Of a stretch of DNA of 24,470 bases, positions 7,213 to 15,200 are shown in pieces (the first letter of the stretch is position 1; each line of letters starts with the position of its first letter). The notes below the pieces were generated by a model. That model was not told the origin of the DNA. It saw only the letters and a program-made list of their open reading frames with translations, and did not search any database. Source of the DNA: an uncultured Nocardioides sp. (lineage in GTDB: Bacteria > Actinomycetota > Actinomycetes > Propionibacteriales > Nocardioidaceae). The translations under genes and the position numbers were made by a program. The stretch spans positions 1-24,470 of the forward strand of contig NZ_CAMPGZ010000033.1 in the NCBI RefSeq assembly GCF_946885725.1. Direction: 5' to 3'.

Positions 7213-8625
7213 ATGGGCGCGCAGGTCAGCATCGAGGAGCTCCGGCCGCTGCCGGTGCTCGCCCGGCTCAGCGACGAGCAGCTCACCCAGCTGCTCGACG
7301 CCGGAGAGGTCATCACGACGAAGACCGGAGCCGAGCTGTTCACCGAGGGCCGGCCGGCCGAGCAGTGGTGGGTGCTCATCGACGGCGAGATCGCGCTGCA
7401 CCGCCGCCAGGGGCAGCGCGAGGAGATCGTCGCCCGGATGGACGTGCCCGGCCGGTGGGCGGGCGGTTTCCGCGCCTGGGACGAGCACGGCACGTATCTC
7501 GCGACCGGCCGCGTGGTCGTGCCCGGCCGGGTGCTGCGGGTGCCGTCGGAGCGGCTGCGCGTCCTCACCGACGAGTGGTTCCCGTTCGGCGGGCACCTGC
7601 TCCGAGGCGTGCTGCACACCGCTCGCTCGATCGACGCCACCGCCCGCCAGCACGGCGCCCTGCTCACGCTCGGCACGCTGGCGGCCGGGCTCGCGCACGA
7701 GCTGAACAACCCCGCGGCCGCGGCGAACCGGTCGGTCGACGAGGTCCAGGTGCTGGCCGGACAGGCGCTCGACGCGCTGCGCGACCTGGCGGTCGCCGGG
7801 ATCACCGCGCAGCAGTACACCGCGCTGGACGCCCTGCGCGGCGAGCTCGTGCCGCCCTCCGTGCCGCTGTCGCCGCTGGACCTGGCCGACCGCGAGCAGG
7901 AGGTGGGGGTCTGGCTGTCCCGGCACGGCGTCGCCGACCCCTGGCGGCTCGCGTCGGCGCTGGTGACCGCGGGGGCCGACGTGGCCTGGTGCGGCCGCGT
8001 GGTCGAGGTGGTCGGCGAGGCCGCCGCGGCGACCCCGGCGTTCGTGTGGGTGGCCTGCACGACGCAGGTGGCACAGCTGCTGCGCGAAGCGCGCGAGTCG
8101 GTGAGCCGGATCTCGCAGCTCGTCGCTGCTGTGAAGTCCTACTCGCAGGTGGACCGCGCGACCACGCAGGACGTGGACGTCGTCGAGGGCATCGAGAGCA
8201 CGCTGCTGGTGCTCGGCCACAAGCTGCGGGACGGGATCACGGTCGAGCGGGAGTACGCCGCGGACCTCCCGCGCATCGCGGCGTACCCCGGCGAGCTCAA
8301 CCAGGTCTGGACCAACCTCGTCGACAACGCGGTCGACGCGATGGAGGGCGACGGCACGCTCCGGCTCGTCACACGGCTGGACGGCGACCACGTCGTGGTC
8401 GAGGTCGGCGACACCGGGCCGGGGATCCCGCCGGACGTGGAGGCGCGGGTGTTCGAGCCGTTCTTCACGACCAAGGACGTCGGCAAGGGCACCGGGCTCG
8501 GTCTCGACATCGCCCGGCGGGCGGTCGTCGACAGGCACCTCGGCACGATCGAGGTCGCCCGCGGACCCGACGGCGTCGGGACGGTGATGCGGGTCCGGCT
8601 GCCGCTGCGCGGCCCGTCGGCCTGA
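7213..8625 (+). CDS. Sensor histidine kinase with N-terminal cyclic-nucleotide-binding-like domain
   Basis: The 470-residue kinase has no membrane segment or signal peptide, so it is probably cytoplasmic. Residues 10-125 match the Crp-type cyclic-nucleotide-binding fold (ELFTEGRPAEQWWVLIDGEIAL), but the phosphate-binding cassette is poor: the stretch GGFRAWDEHGTYLATG lacks the usual Arg-Ala-Ala. The phospho-acceptor is His162 in GLAHELNNPAAAANRS. The second dimerisation helix appears only near 288-315, leaving an insertion of about 110 residues. The ATPase core has an N box (NLVDNAVDAM, 368-377), G1 DTGPGIP (400-406), FEPFF (414-418) and G2 GKGTGLGL (424-431). GAGG overlapping the upstream stop gives 6-nt spacing to the ATG. 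It most likely phosphorylates the adjacent fusion protein. The ligand is unknown. Confidence 0.9.
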   Translation: MGAQVSIEELRPLPVLARLSDEQLTQLLDAGEVITTKTGAELFTEGRPAEQWWVLIDGEIALHRRQGQREEIVARMDVPGRWAGGFRAWDEHGTYLATGRVVVPGRVLRVPSERLRVLTDEWFPFGGHLLRGVLHTARSIDATARQHGALLTLGTLAAGLAHELNNPAAAANRSVDEVQVLAGQALDALRDLAVAGITAQQYTALDALRGELVPPSVPLSPLDLADREQEVGVWLSRHGVADPWRLASALVTAGADVAWCGRVVEVVGEAAAATPAFVWVACTTQVAQLLREARESVSRISQLVAAVKSYSQVDRATTQDVDVVEGIESTLLVLGHKLRDGITVEREYAADLPRIAAYPGELNQVWTNLVDNAVDAMEGDGTLRLVTRLDGDHVVVEVGDTGPGIPPDVEARVFEPFFTTKDVGKGTGLGLDIARRAVVDRHLGTIEVARGPDGVGTVMRVRLPLRGPSA

Positions 8626-8637
8626 GACCGGCCGGGG

Positions 8638-9300
8638 TCAGCCGGCGGCGGCCTCGGCCGCCTCGCGCAACGCCTGCACCATCGCGTCGGGGTCGTCGGC
8701 GCCGAAGACGGCCGACCCGGCCACGAACACGTCGGCGCCGGCCTCGGCGCAGCGCTCGATCGTCTCCATCGAGATGCCGCCGTCGACCTGCAGCCACAGG
8801 TCCAGGCCGTGCTTGTCGAGCAGCTCGCGCGTGCGCCGGATCTTGGGCAGGCAGATGTCCAGGAACTTCTGGCCGCCGAAGCCGGGCTCGACCGTCATCA
8901 CCAGCAGCATGTCGAGCTCGGGCAGCAGGTCCTCGTAGGGCTCGATCGGCGTCGCCGGCCGCAGGCCCATCCCGGCGCGGGCCCCCTTGGCGCGCAGCTC
9001 CCGGGCGAGCCGGACCGGTGCGGTGGCGGCCTCGACGTGGAAGGTCACGGACGCCGCGCCGGCCTCGACGTACGCCGGCGCCCAGCGGTCGGGGTCCTCG
9101 ATCATCAGGTGGCAGTCCATCGGGGTGTCGGACGCCTTGCCCAGGGCCTCCACGACCGGCAGGCCGATGGTGAGGTTCGGCACGAAGTGGTTGTCCATCA
9201 CGTCCACGTGGAGCCAGTCGGCGCCGGGGATGCGGTTGGCCTCCGCGCCGAGGTCGGCGAAGTCGGCGGAGAGCAGGCTCGGGGAGATCTGGATGCCCAT
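8638..9300 (-). CDS. rpe: Ribulose-phosphate 3-epimerase
   Basis: Rpe interconverts ribulose 5-phosphate and xylulose 5-phosphate in the pentose phosphate pathway; ribulose 5-phosphate is also the RibBA substrate. The 220-residue TIM barrel shows [30 protein letters not shown] with metal-binding His and catalytic Asp, [19 protein letters not shown] and QVDGGIS with the second catalytic Asp. The ATG at 9300 matches the family's normal start. No clear Shine-Dalgarno precedes it, and a TANNNT box ends 10 nt upstream. The gene lies 13 nt after rsmB and converges with the histidine kinase across a 12-nt gap that has no visible terminator. Confidence 0.96.
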   Translation of the reverse strand: MGIQISPSLLSADFADLGAEANRIPGADWLHVDVMDNHFVPNLTIGLPVVEALGKASDTPMDCHLMIEDPDRWAPAYVEAGAASVTFHVEAATAPVRLARELRAKGARAGMGLRPATPIEPYEDLLPELDMLLVMTVEPGFGGQKFLDICLPKIRRTRELLDKHGLDLWLQVDGGISMETIERCAEAGADVFVAGSAVFGADDPDAMVQALREAAEAAAG

Positions 9301-9310
9301 GGTGCGCCCG

Positions 9311-9316
9311 AGCCTA
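9311..9316 (-). promoter_or_regulatory. Putative -10 box for rpe, overlapping the rsmB stop codon
   Basis: TAGGCT ends 10 nt before the rpe ATG and its first three bases are the rsmB TAG stop. TTCCTG lies 18 nt upstream (9340-9335) as a weak -35. A start at the usual distance would leave a leader of only a few bases. This fits the missing Shine-Dalgarno but is not proven. Confidence 0.35.
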
Positions 9317-10648
9317 TCCGCGGCGCAGGAGGGCCAGGAACATGGCGTCGGTGCCATGCCGGTGCGGCCACAGCTGAACGGTCCCCGGCAGCGGCCCCTC
9401 CGCGTCGCTGACGTCGGGCAGGAGGGGCGCGGCGTCCTCGAGGCGTACGTCGTCGCGGCGGTCGAGCACGGCGGACACGACGTCGCGGGTCTCGGCGAGC
9501 ACCGGCGTGCAGGTCACGTAGGCGACCACGCCACCTGGCCGCACCGCGTCGAGCGCGCGGTCGAGCAGGGTCTGCTGCAGCGGCACCAGGCCGTCGAGGT
9601 CGGTCACGGCCTTGCGCCAGCGCGCCTCGGGCCGGCGGCGCAGCGCACCCAGGCCGGAGCAGGGCGCGTCGACCATGACACGGTCGAAGGTGCCCGGGCG
9701 CCAGGCGGGTCTCGTCCCGTCGACGGTCACCACCAGGGGCGTGACCGTGCGGACCAGGGCGGCCCGGTGGTGCTGCAGCTCCGCGGCCAGGAGCAGCCCG
9801 CCGCGTTCGGCCGCCAAGGCGGCGAGCAGCGCGGCCTTGCCTCCGGGGCCGGCGCAGGTGTCGAGCCAGCGGGCGTCGGGGCCGTCGAGTGAGGCGTCGG
9901 CCAGGGCGGCGGCGACGAGCTGGGAGCCCTCGTCCTGCACCCCGGCGCGGCCCTCGGCGACGGCCGGTACCGCCGCCGGGTCGCCGCCGGGCAGCGTGAC
10001 GGCGTAACGGGACAGGCTCGACGCCTCTCCGCCGGCCTCCACCAGCTCGTCGACGGTCGAGAGCCCGGGACGGGCCACCAACGTCACGCGCGGAGCGTCG
10101 TTGTCCGCCGCGAGCAGCGCGTCGAGCTCGTCGGCACGGTCGCCGAGCGCCTCGGCGAGTGCCTCGACGACCCAGCGCGGGTGGGCGTGCGCGACGGAGG
10201 CGTAGCCGACCGGGTCCTCGCTCGGGTCCGGCGCGACGCGGCGGACCCAACCGTCGAGGTCGTGCCGCGCCACCTTGCGCAGCACGGCGTTGGCGAACCC
10301 GGACGGCCGGTGCCCGACCTTCTTGCGCACCAGGTCGACGGTGGTGCCGACCGCGGCGTGCGTGGGCACGCGCATCGCGAGCAGCTGGTGGGTCCCGAGC
10401 CGGAGCGCGTCGAGCACACCGGGGTCGACCTTGCTCAGCGGCCGGTCGACGTTGGCGGCCAGGACGGCGTCGTACAGACCCTGACGGCGGATCGTGCCGG
10501 ACACCAGCTCGGTGGCGAACGCCGCGTCGCGGCCGGTGATCTGCCGGGCGCGCAGGATCGGCGGGAGCACGAGGTTGGTGTACGCCTCCTGCTCGCGGAC
10601 GGCGGCGAGCACGTCGTACGCCGCCCCGCGGACGCGGTCGACGGCCAC
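9314..10648 (-). CDS. rsmB: 16S rRNA (cytosine-967-C5)-methyltransferase RsmB
   Basis: RsmB (Sun/Fmu) methylates C967 of 16S rRNA using SAM. Residues 1-130 form the NusB-like RNA-binding domain ([20 protein letters not shown]). The Rossmann methyltransferase follows, with SAM motif [10 protein letters not shown] (262-271), catalytic motif [21 protein letters not shown] (Cys330) and motif VI YVTCTP (Cys380). I chose the GTG at 10648, one base after the fmt stop and 5 nt after AAGGCGG, giving 444 residues. An upstream GTG at 10696 would add 16 residues that overlap fmt and look less conserved. The fmt-rsmB-rpe order is typical of actinobacteria. Confidence 0.95.
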   Translation of the reverse strand: MAVDRVRGAAYDVLAAVREQEAYTNLVLPPILRARQITGRDAAFATELVSGTIRRQGLYDAVLAANVDRPLSKVDPGVLDALRLGTHQLLAMRVPTHAAVGTTVDLVRKKVGHRPSGFANAVLRKVARHDLDGWVRRVAPDPSEDPVGYASVAHAHPRWVVEALAEALGDRADELDALLAADNDAPRVTLVARPGLSTVDELVEAGGEASSLSRYAVTLPGGDPAAVPAVAEGRAGVQDEGSQLVAAALADASLDGPDARWLDTCAGPGGKAALLAALAAERGGLLLAAELQHHRAALVRTVTPLVVTVDGTRPAWRPGTFDRVMVDAPCSGLGALRRRPEARWRKAVTDLDGLVPLQQTLLDRALDAVRPGGVVAYVTCTPVLAETRDVVSAVLDRRDDVRLEDAAPLLPDVSDAEGPLPGTVQLWPHRHGTDAMFLALLRRG

Positions 10649-10649
10649 C

Positions 10650-11585
10650 TCAGCCGCCTTCGCCGAAGCGCGCCCCCGACTCGACGCGCACGCCACGCGC
10701 CCAGTCGGCGGCGGGCATCTGCTTCTTGCCGAACGGCTTCACGTCGCCGAGGCGGACCGGCATGGTGCCGGTGCCGACCAGGACGGCGTTCTTGAGCACG
10801 CGCAGCGTCCCGGGCTCGAGCGGCTCGACGTTGGCCTCGATCACGACCGGGCCGACCTTGAACCGCTCGCCGTCGAACGTGGTCCACGCACCGGGGCTGG
10901 GCGTGCAGGCGCGGATCCGGCGGTCGACGGCGGCCGCGGGCTCGGTCCAGTCGACCTGGGCGTCCTCGACGCGGATCTTGGGCGCGAGGCTGACGCCCTC
11001 GGCCGGCTGCGGCCGGGCTTCGATGTGACCGCTCTCGATGCCGTCGAGGGTCGCTACCAGGAGCTGCGCGCCGCCGGTGGCCAGCCGCTCGAGGAGGTCG
11101 CCGGCGGTGTCGGTCGGGCGGATCGTCTCCGTCATCACGCCGAACGTCGGGCCTGCGTCGAGCTCCTCGACGATCCGGAACGTGGTGGCGCCGGTGACCT
11201 CGTCGCCGTGCCAGATCGCGTGCTGCACCGGGGCGGCACCGCGCCAGGCCGGCAGCAGCGAGAAGTGCAGGTTGACCCAGCCGTGCTTCGGGATGTCGAG
11301 GACCGGGCGCGGCAGCAGCGCGCCGTACGCCACCACCGGGCAGCAGTCCGGCGCCAGCTCCCGCAGGGCGGCCTGGAAGTCCGGATCACGCGGGTGCGCG
11401 GGCTTGAGGACGGGTACGCCGAGCTCCTCGGCGCGCTGAGCGACCGGCGAAGCGACGAGCTTGCGGCCGCGGCCGGCCGGGGCGTCGGGACGGGTGACGA
11501 CGGCGACGAGCTCGTGCGGGCTCGCGGCGAGCGCGTCGAGGGACGGCAGCGCCGGCTCGGGCGTGCCGGCGAACACCAGCCGCAT
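10650..11585 (-). CDS. fmt: Methionyl-tRNA formyltransferase
   Basis: Fmt transfers a formyl group from 10-formyltetrahydrofolate to initiator Met-tRNA. The protein has 311 residues. The N-terminal domain starts [16 protein letters not shown] and contains [12 protein letters not shown], the catalytic Asn105 and His107 in [16 protein letters not shown], and Asp143 in ELDAGP. The C-terminal OB-fold, tRNA-binding part covers about 205-311. The ATG at 11585 shares a base with the def stop (TGATG), coupling formylation to deformylation, a common pairing in bacteria. Confidence 0.97.
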   Translation of the reverse strand: MRLVFAGTPEPALPSLDALAASPHELVAVVTRPDAPAGRGRKLVASPVAQRAEELGVPVLKPAHPRDPDFQAALRELAPDCCPVVAYGALLPRPVLDIPKHGWVNLHFSLLPAWRGAAPVQHAIWHGDEVTGATTFRIVEELDAGPTFGVMTETIRPTDTAGDLLERLATGGAQLLVATLDGIESGHIEARPQPAEGVSLAPKIRVEDAQVDWTEPAAAVDRRIRACTPSPGAWTTFDGERFKVGPVVIEANVEPLEPGTLRVLKNAVLVGTGTMPVRLGDVKPFGKKQMPAADWARGVRVESGARFGEGG

Positions 11586-12130
11586 CAGAGTCCCAGGCCG
11601 CGAGTGGGGTGCGGGGAGAGCTTGACGGTGGGGGCGGGCTCGCCGAACCACTCGGCCTCACGGATCGCCTTCATCGCGGCCTTGCGGGTCTCGCGGTCGA
11701 GCCGGTCGACGAACAGGATCCCGTCGAGGTGGTCGGTCTCGTGCTGGATCGCCCGGGCGAGCAGCTCGGAGCCCTCGATGACCACGGGCTCGCCGTACAT
11801 GTCGAAGCCCTTGGCCACCACGGACAGCGCGCGGCGGCAGTCGAAGGTGAGGCCGGGGATCGACAGGCAGCCCTCCTCGCCGTCCTGGATCTCCTCGGAC
11901 AGGTCGAGGGACGGGTTCACCAGATGGCCGACCTCGCCCTCGACGTTCCAGGTGAACACGCGCAGGCCGACGCCGATCTGCGGCGCGGCGAGGCCGGCGC
12001 CGGGGGCGTCGAGCATGGTGTCGGTCAGGTCCTGGACCAGCCGGCGCAGCTCCTTGTCGAAGTCGACGACCGGGGTCGCGGGCGTGCGCAGGACGGGGTC
12101 GCCGAAGAGGCGGATGGGCTGGACGGACAC
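11585..12130 (-). CDS. def: Peptide deformylase
   Basis: Def removes the N-formyl group from nascent proteins at the ribosome. The 181-residue protein has all three family motifs: [10 protein letters not shown] (44-53), EGCLSIPG (86-93) with metal ligand Cys88, and QHETDHLDG (129-137) with His130 and His134 as ligands and Glu131 as general base. The start is GTG at 12130. It has no Shine-Dalgarno, but TAGACT ends exactly 7 nt upstream, the same geometry as hisE, which suggests a leaderless transcript. It overlaps fmt by one base. Confidence 0.96.
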   Translation of the reverse strand: MSVQPIRLFGDPVLRTPATPVVDFDKELRRLVQDLTDTMLDAPGAGLAAPQIGVGLRVFTWNVEGEVGHLVNPSLDLSEEIQDGEEGCLSIPGLTFDCRRALSVVAKGFDMYGEPVVIEGSELLARAIQHETDHLDGILFVDRLDRETRKAAMKAIREAEWFGEPAPTVKLSPHPTRGLGL

Positions 12131-12137
12131 GGCGCCG

Positions 12138-12143
12138 AGTCTA
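12138..12143 (-). promoter_or_regulatory. Putative -10 box for leaderless def-fmt, overlapping the upstream stop codon
   Basis: TAGACT is followed by exactly 7 nt and the def GTG. Its first three bases are the TAG stop of the GH16-like gene. No -35 is obvious. A start at this box would separate expression of the deformylase and formyltransferase from priA and the GH16-like gene. Confidence 0.42.
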
Positions 12144-12911
12144 CGGACGTGCCGAACCTTGGCTCCCCAGGAGGTGTTCCACGACCAGTTCGGGGACCAG
12201 GTGGTCGTCGTCGCCGGCGGACCACTCCGGGAAGTCGAAGACCGCGAGCATCATCTGCATCGGGTACGTCGGCGGGTTCGGGCAGGTCCGGACCTCCCGG
12301 CCGTCGACATAGAACACGCAGCGCTCGGTCGTCCAGTCGACCGCGTAGTCGTGCATCGTGGCCACGTCGATGTCGAGCAGGGGCGCCGCGAAGTCCTCGG
12401 CGACGTCGAGGTCGCGGAACTTGTGCAGACCCATGCCCACCTCGGCCGAGCGGCCGGGCTCGAGCGACCTGCCGAACACCTCGGTCACGCAGATCTCGGC
12501 GCTGTGCTCGGGGACGGTCTCGAGCCCGACCATCCAGAACGCCGCCATCGAGCGCGGCGAGAGCCGCATCGCGCACCGGATCTCGATCCGGCCGCCTGCC
12601 GGGGTCCAGCCCCAGTGGGTGGGCTGCTGCTCCTTGACGGTCTGGCCGGGGTAGATCGGCTGCTGCCCGACCGTGCTGCCGACCGGCCCGGAGAAGCTGC
12701 CGGACATGATCCCGCTGACCCGCAGCGGGGTCGGGTGGTCCTCGGGGCACCAGAGCGGGTGGTCGGGCGGGATGCGCAGCGTGAGGCGGGAGTCGCGGAC
12801 CTCGTACGACGCGGCCGTCGCCGCGCGGGAGCTCCAGGCCGGCAGGTAGTGCGGCACCCACACGTCGAGGTCGAGGTCGGTGCCGCCGAAGTCGTCGCGG
12901 AAACCGGGCAC
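12141..12911 (-). CDS. GH16-like (concanavalin-A fold) protein with altered catalytic motif
   Basis: This 256-residue protein resembles family 16 glycoside hydrolases: an N-terminal FRDDFGGTDLDLDVWVPHY, IEIRCAMRLSPRSMAAFWMVGLE collapsed to the key run AAFWMVGLE (123-131), HDYAVDW (187-193) and FYVDGREV (200-207). GH16 enzymes use ExDxxE as nucleophile, helper Asp and acid/base. Here the site reads AEICVTEVFG (138-147), so both glutamates remain (Glu139, Glu144) but Cys141 replaces the Asp. There is no signal peptide, unusual for a polysaccharide hydrolase. The start GTG at 12911 lacks a convincing Shine-Dalgarno. The gene sits between priA and def, where many actinobacteria have no such gene. 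Activity and substrate are not predictable. Confidence 0.75.
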   Translation of the reverse strand: MPGFRDDFGGTDLDLDVWVPHYLPAWSSRAATAASYEVRDSRLTLRIPPDHPLWCPEDHPTPLRVSGIMSGSFSGPVGSTVGQQPIYPGQTVKEQQPTHWGWTPAGGRIEIRCAMRLSPRSMAAFWMVGLETVPEHSAEICVTEVFGRSLEPGRSAEVGMGLHKFRDLDVAEDFAAPLLDIDVATMHDYAVDWTTERCVFYVDGREVRTCPNPPTYPMQMMLAVFDFPEWSAGDDDHLVPELVVEHLLGSQGSARP

Positions 12912-12938
12912 GGCAGCAGCGTGCCGCTGGTGAAGCGA

Positions 12939-15050
12939 TCAGTCGAGGGTCACCGGGTCGACCTGGACGCGCAGCACGGGCAGCTTCTTCGCGGACCGGA
13001 CGCCCTGGAGCTCCACGAGCGCGCGCGAGAGCGCCGGTCCGGCAGCGCGCGGGACGCGCACGACCAGGCGCATCTGTTCGTCGTCGGCCGGGACCGGGCC
13101 GAGCAGCTCCGCGCCGTCGGGCAAGGCCAGCTCGGTCGCCGCCGCCTTCAGGTCGTCCTCGGAGCCGGTGAGCGTGGCCAGTCGGGACGCGGGCGGCAGG
13201 TGCGCCTCCTGCCGCTCGGCCATCTCGCGGGCGGCGAAGCCGGCCGGGTCCCACCGGACGAGCGCCTGAAGCGCCGGCGCGGCGGGGTCGCCGACGGCCA
13301 CCACACGGCCGCCCTCGGGGCCCGTCCGTGCGAGTCCGGCGGCGGCCAGCCAGCGGCGCAAGGACTCCTCGGCGGTGCGAAGGTCGGGCCGCGCGAGCAT
13401 CAGCCAGGTGTCGAGCAGCACGACGCAGGCGTAGCCGCCCTCGGCGACCGGCTCGGCTCCGGGCGTCGCCACCACCAGCGCCGGACGGCCGTCCACCTCG
13501 GCCAGCACGTGGTCGCCGCCCGAGCTGCGCACCGGCACCGACGGGAACGCCCGGCCGAGCTCCTCGGCGGTCCGGCGCTCCCCCACCACCGGGGCGCGCA
13601 GGCCGCGGCTGCCGCACTCACCGCAGGTCCACTGCGGCTCGGGCGTGCCGCACCAGCGGCAGGTCGGCGGGTGCGCCGGACGCGGCAGGTGCAGCGGCCC
13701 GTGGCAGGTCCGGCAGCGTGCGGGCGTGCGGCAGCGGTCGCACGCGAGGCTCGCGACGTACCCCTGCCGCGGGGTCTGCACCAGCACCGCGCCGCGCTCG
13801 AGGCCGGTGCGGATCGCCTCGTAGGCGGTGTGCGGCAGCCGAGCGGTGCGGGCCGCCGGATCGCGCTCGAGCTCGCGGTCGGTGGCGCCGGTGACCGCGA
13901 CCGTCGGCGCCGTCTCGCGGACCAGCGGCCGGGGCGCGGACAGGTCGGTGGCCCAGCCGGTGCGGACGAGGTACTCCCCCTCGACCGTCCGCGCGAACCC
14001 GCTGACCACCGCGGCGGCGCCCTCTTCCTGAGCGCGCGTGAGCAGGACCTCGCGGGTGTGGGGGTACGGCGCGCGCGGCTCGGCGAACAGGTCGTCGCCG
14101 TCGTCCCAGATCGCCACGAGCCCGAGGTCGTGGACCGGAGCGAACGCCGCGGCCCGGGTGCCCACCACGACCTTGCGCGCTCCACGGCTGACCGCGAGGA
14201 ACGACCGGTAGCGCTCCGCCGGACCGGAGTCGGCCGTGAGCACGACGTGCTGCCCCTCGCCGAGCACCGCGGTCAGCGCCGCGTCGAGCCGAGCGACGTC
14301 GCGATGGTCCGGGACGCACAGCAGCGCGCCGCGACCGCTCGCCAGCGTGGCTGCGGCGGCGTGCGCAAGGAGCATCGGCCAGTCGGCGCCCGGAAGCGCG
14401 CTCCACACCACGCGGGGGGTCCCGTCCGTCGCCAGCGCGTCGAGCAGGCCCGCGCCGTACGGCTGCCAGGCCGTCCTGCCCGCCTCGACCCGGCTCGGGT
14501 CGGGCTCGTACGGCGGCGCCGGCGGCGACTCCTGCTTCTCGGTGGTCGCGTGCCGCGGCGGGATCGCCAGCCGCAGCACGTCCGAGCGAGTTCCGGCGTA
14601 CCGCGCCGCCACCAGCTCCGCCAGCCGCGCCACCGCCGGCGACAGCACCGGCTCGGCGCTCACCGCCCGCCGCAGCGGCGCGAGCCGACCGGGGTGGTCG
14701 GACTCCTCGACCCGCTCCAGCACGAACCCGTCCACGTCCTGGCCCGCGAACCGCACCTTGACCCGCGACCCGGGCACCACGTCGGCGCCGAGCTTCCGCG
14801 GCACCAGGTAGTCGAACGTCCGGTCCAGGTGCGCCAGCGGCACGTCCACCAGCACCCGCGCGACCGGCAGCGTCTCGGCCGGGTCGACCGGCTTCGGCGC
14901 CTTGGCCTTCGCCTCCGACCGCTTCTTGGCCGCCTTCGCCGTACTGCGGGCACGCGCCAGCCCCGGCAGCTCCAGCTCGGCCTGCGACGCCTCGTCGTCC
15001 TCAGCCGGATGCCGCTGGCGCTGCTGCTGCGGCTCGTCCCGGTCGGTCAC
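12939..15050 (-). CDS. priA: Replication restart protein PriA, actinobacterial form without helicase motifs
   Basis: PriA recognises stalled forks and helps reload the replisome. The N-terminal 60 residues are polar with an Ala/Lys-rich stretch (AKAAKKRSEAKAKAPK). The 3'-end DNA-binding domain follows (VARVLVDVPLAHLDRTFDYL, about 63-82). Where helicases have GxxGSGKT this protein reads SALPGADWPMLLAH, and the DEAH position reads WDDGDD. Paired zinc cysteines are kept: CDRC, CRTC, CRWC and CGEC. Actinobacterial PriA proteins generally lack these ATPase motifs. The GTG at 15050, with GGGAGGA about 8 nt upstream, gives 703 residues; the open frame extends upstream through a palindrome and is not used. 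Confidence 0.92.
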   Translation of the reverse strand: MTDRDEPQQQRQRHPAEDDEASQAELELPGLARARSTAKAAKKRSEAKAKAPKPVDPAETLPVARVLVDVPLAHLDRTFDYLVPRKLGADVVPGSRVKVRFAGQDVDGFVLERVEESDHPGRLAPLRRAVSAEPVLSPAVARLAELVAARYAGTRSDVLRLAIPPRHATTEKQESPPAPPYEPDPSRVEAGRTAWQPYGAGLLDALATDGTPRVVWSALPGADWPMLLAHAAAATLASGRGALLCVPDHRDVARLDAALTAVLGEGQHVVLTADSGPAERYRSFLAVSRGARKVVVGTRAAAFAPVHDLGLVAIWDDGDDLFAEPRAPYPHTREVLLTRAQEEGAAAVVSGFARTVEGEYLVRTGWATDLSAPRPLVRETAPTVAVTGATDRELERDPAARTARLPHTAYEAIRTGLERGAVLVQTPRQGYVASLACDRCRTPARCRTCHGPLHLPRPAHPPTCRWCGTPEPQWTCGECGSRGLRAPVVGERRTAEELGRAFPSVPVRSSGGDHVLAEVDGRPALVVATPGAEPVAEGGYACVVLLDTWLMLARPDLRTAEESLRRWLAAAGLARTGPEGGRVVAVGDPAAPALQALVRWDPAGFAAREMAERQEAHLPPASRLATLTGSEDDLKAAATELALPDGAELLGPVPADDEQMRLVVRVPRAAGPALSRALVELQGVRSAKKLPVLRVQVDPVTLD

Positions 15051-15119
15051 GGCCCCGATCCTCCCAGGCCCCACCGACCCGCCCAGTCGGCGCATCGTGC
15101 CCTCATCCGGCGGCTTCCC

Positions 15120-15178
15120 ACGCGATATGGACGCTCCCCACGCGGCATTTCCCGTGTTGAGCGTCCACAACCCCGCGT
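15120..15178. repeat. Long imperfect palindrome between metK and priA
   Basis: The core is TGGACGCTC (15128-15136) and GAGCGTCCA (15159-15167), a perfect 9-bp inverted repeat. Inside it, CCGCGT-type and ACACGG arms can form a further stem with one mismatch around a six-base loop. Outside it, ACGCG (15120-15124) and CGCGT (15174-15178) continue the symmetry. The element is less GC-rich than its surroundings. It could be an interspersed palindromic repeat or part of metK termination. No second copy was seen in the window. Confidence 0.5.
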
Positions 15179-15192
15179 TACAGCTGGCGGGG
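15171..15192 (-). terminator. Terminator-like stem after metK
   Basis: On the transcribed strand CCCCGC (15192-15187) pairs with GCGGGG (15176-15171) across a 10-nt loop, starting 9 nt after the metK stop. The following bases TTGT are only a short T-rich tail, as is common in GC-rich actinobacteria. The remaining gap to priA (15051-15119) shows nothing else clear. Confidence 0.4.
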
Positions 15193-15200
15193 CACCCCGA

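Noticed and set aside
7186..8538. 450-codon minus-strand open frame opposite the histidine kinase
   Set aside because: A shadow of the kinase gene; His, N, G1, F and G2 boxes prove the plus strand codes.
8626..8637. Bidirectional terminator between the kinase and rpe
   Set aside because: Only 12 nt separate the two stops and no stem-loop with a T-tract could be found there.
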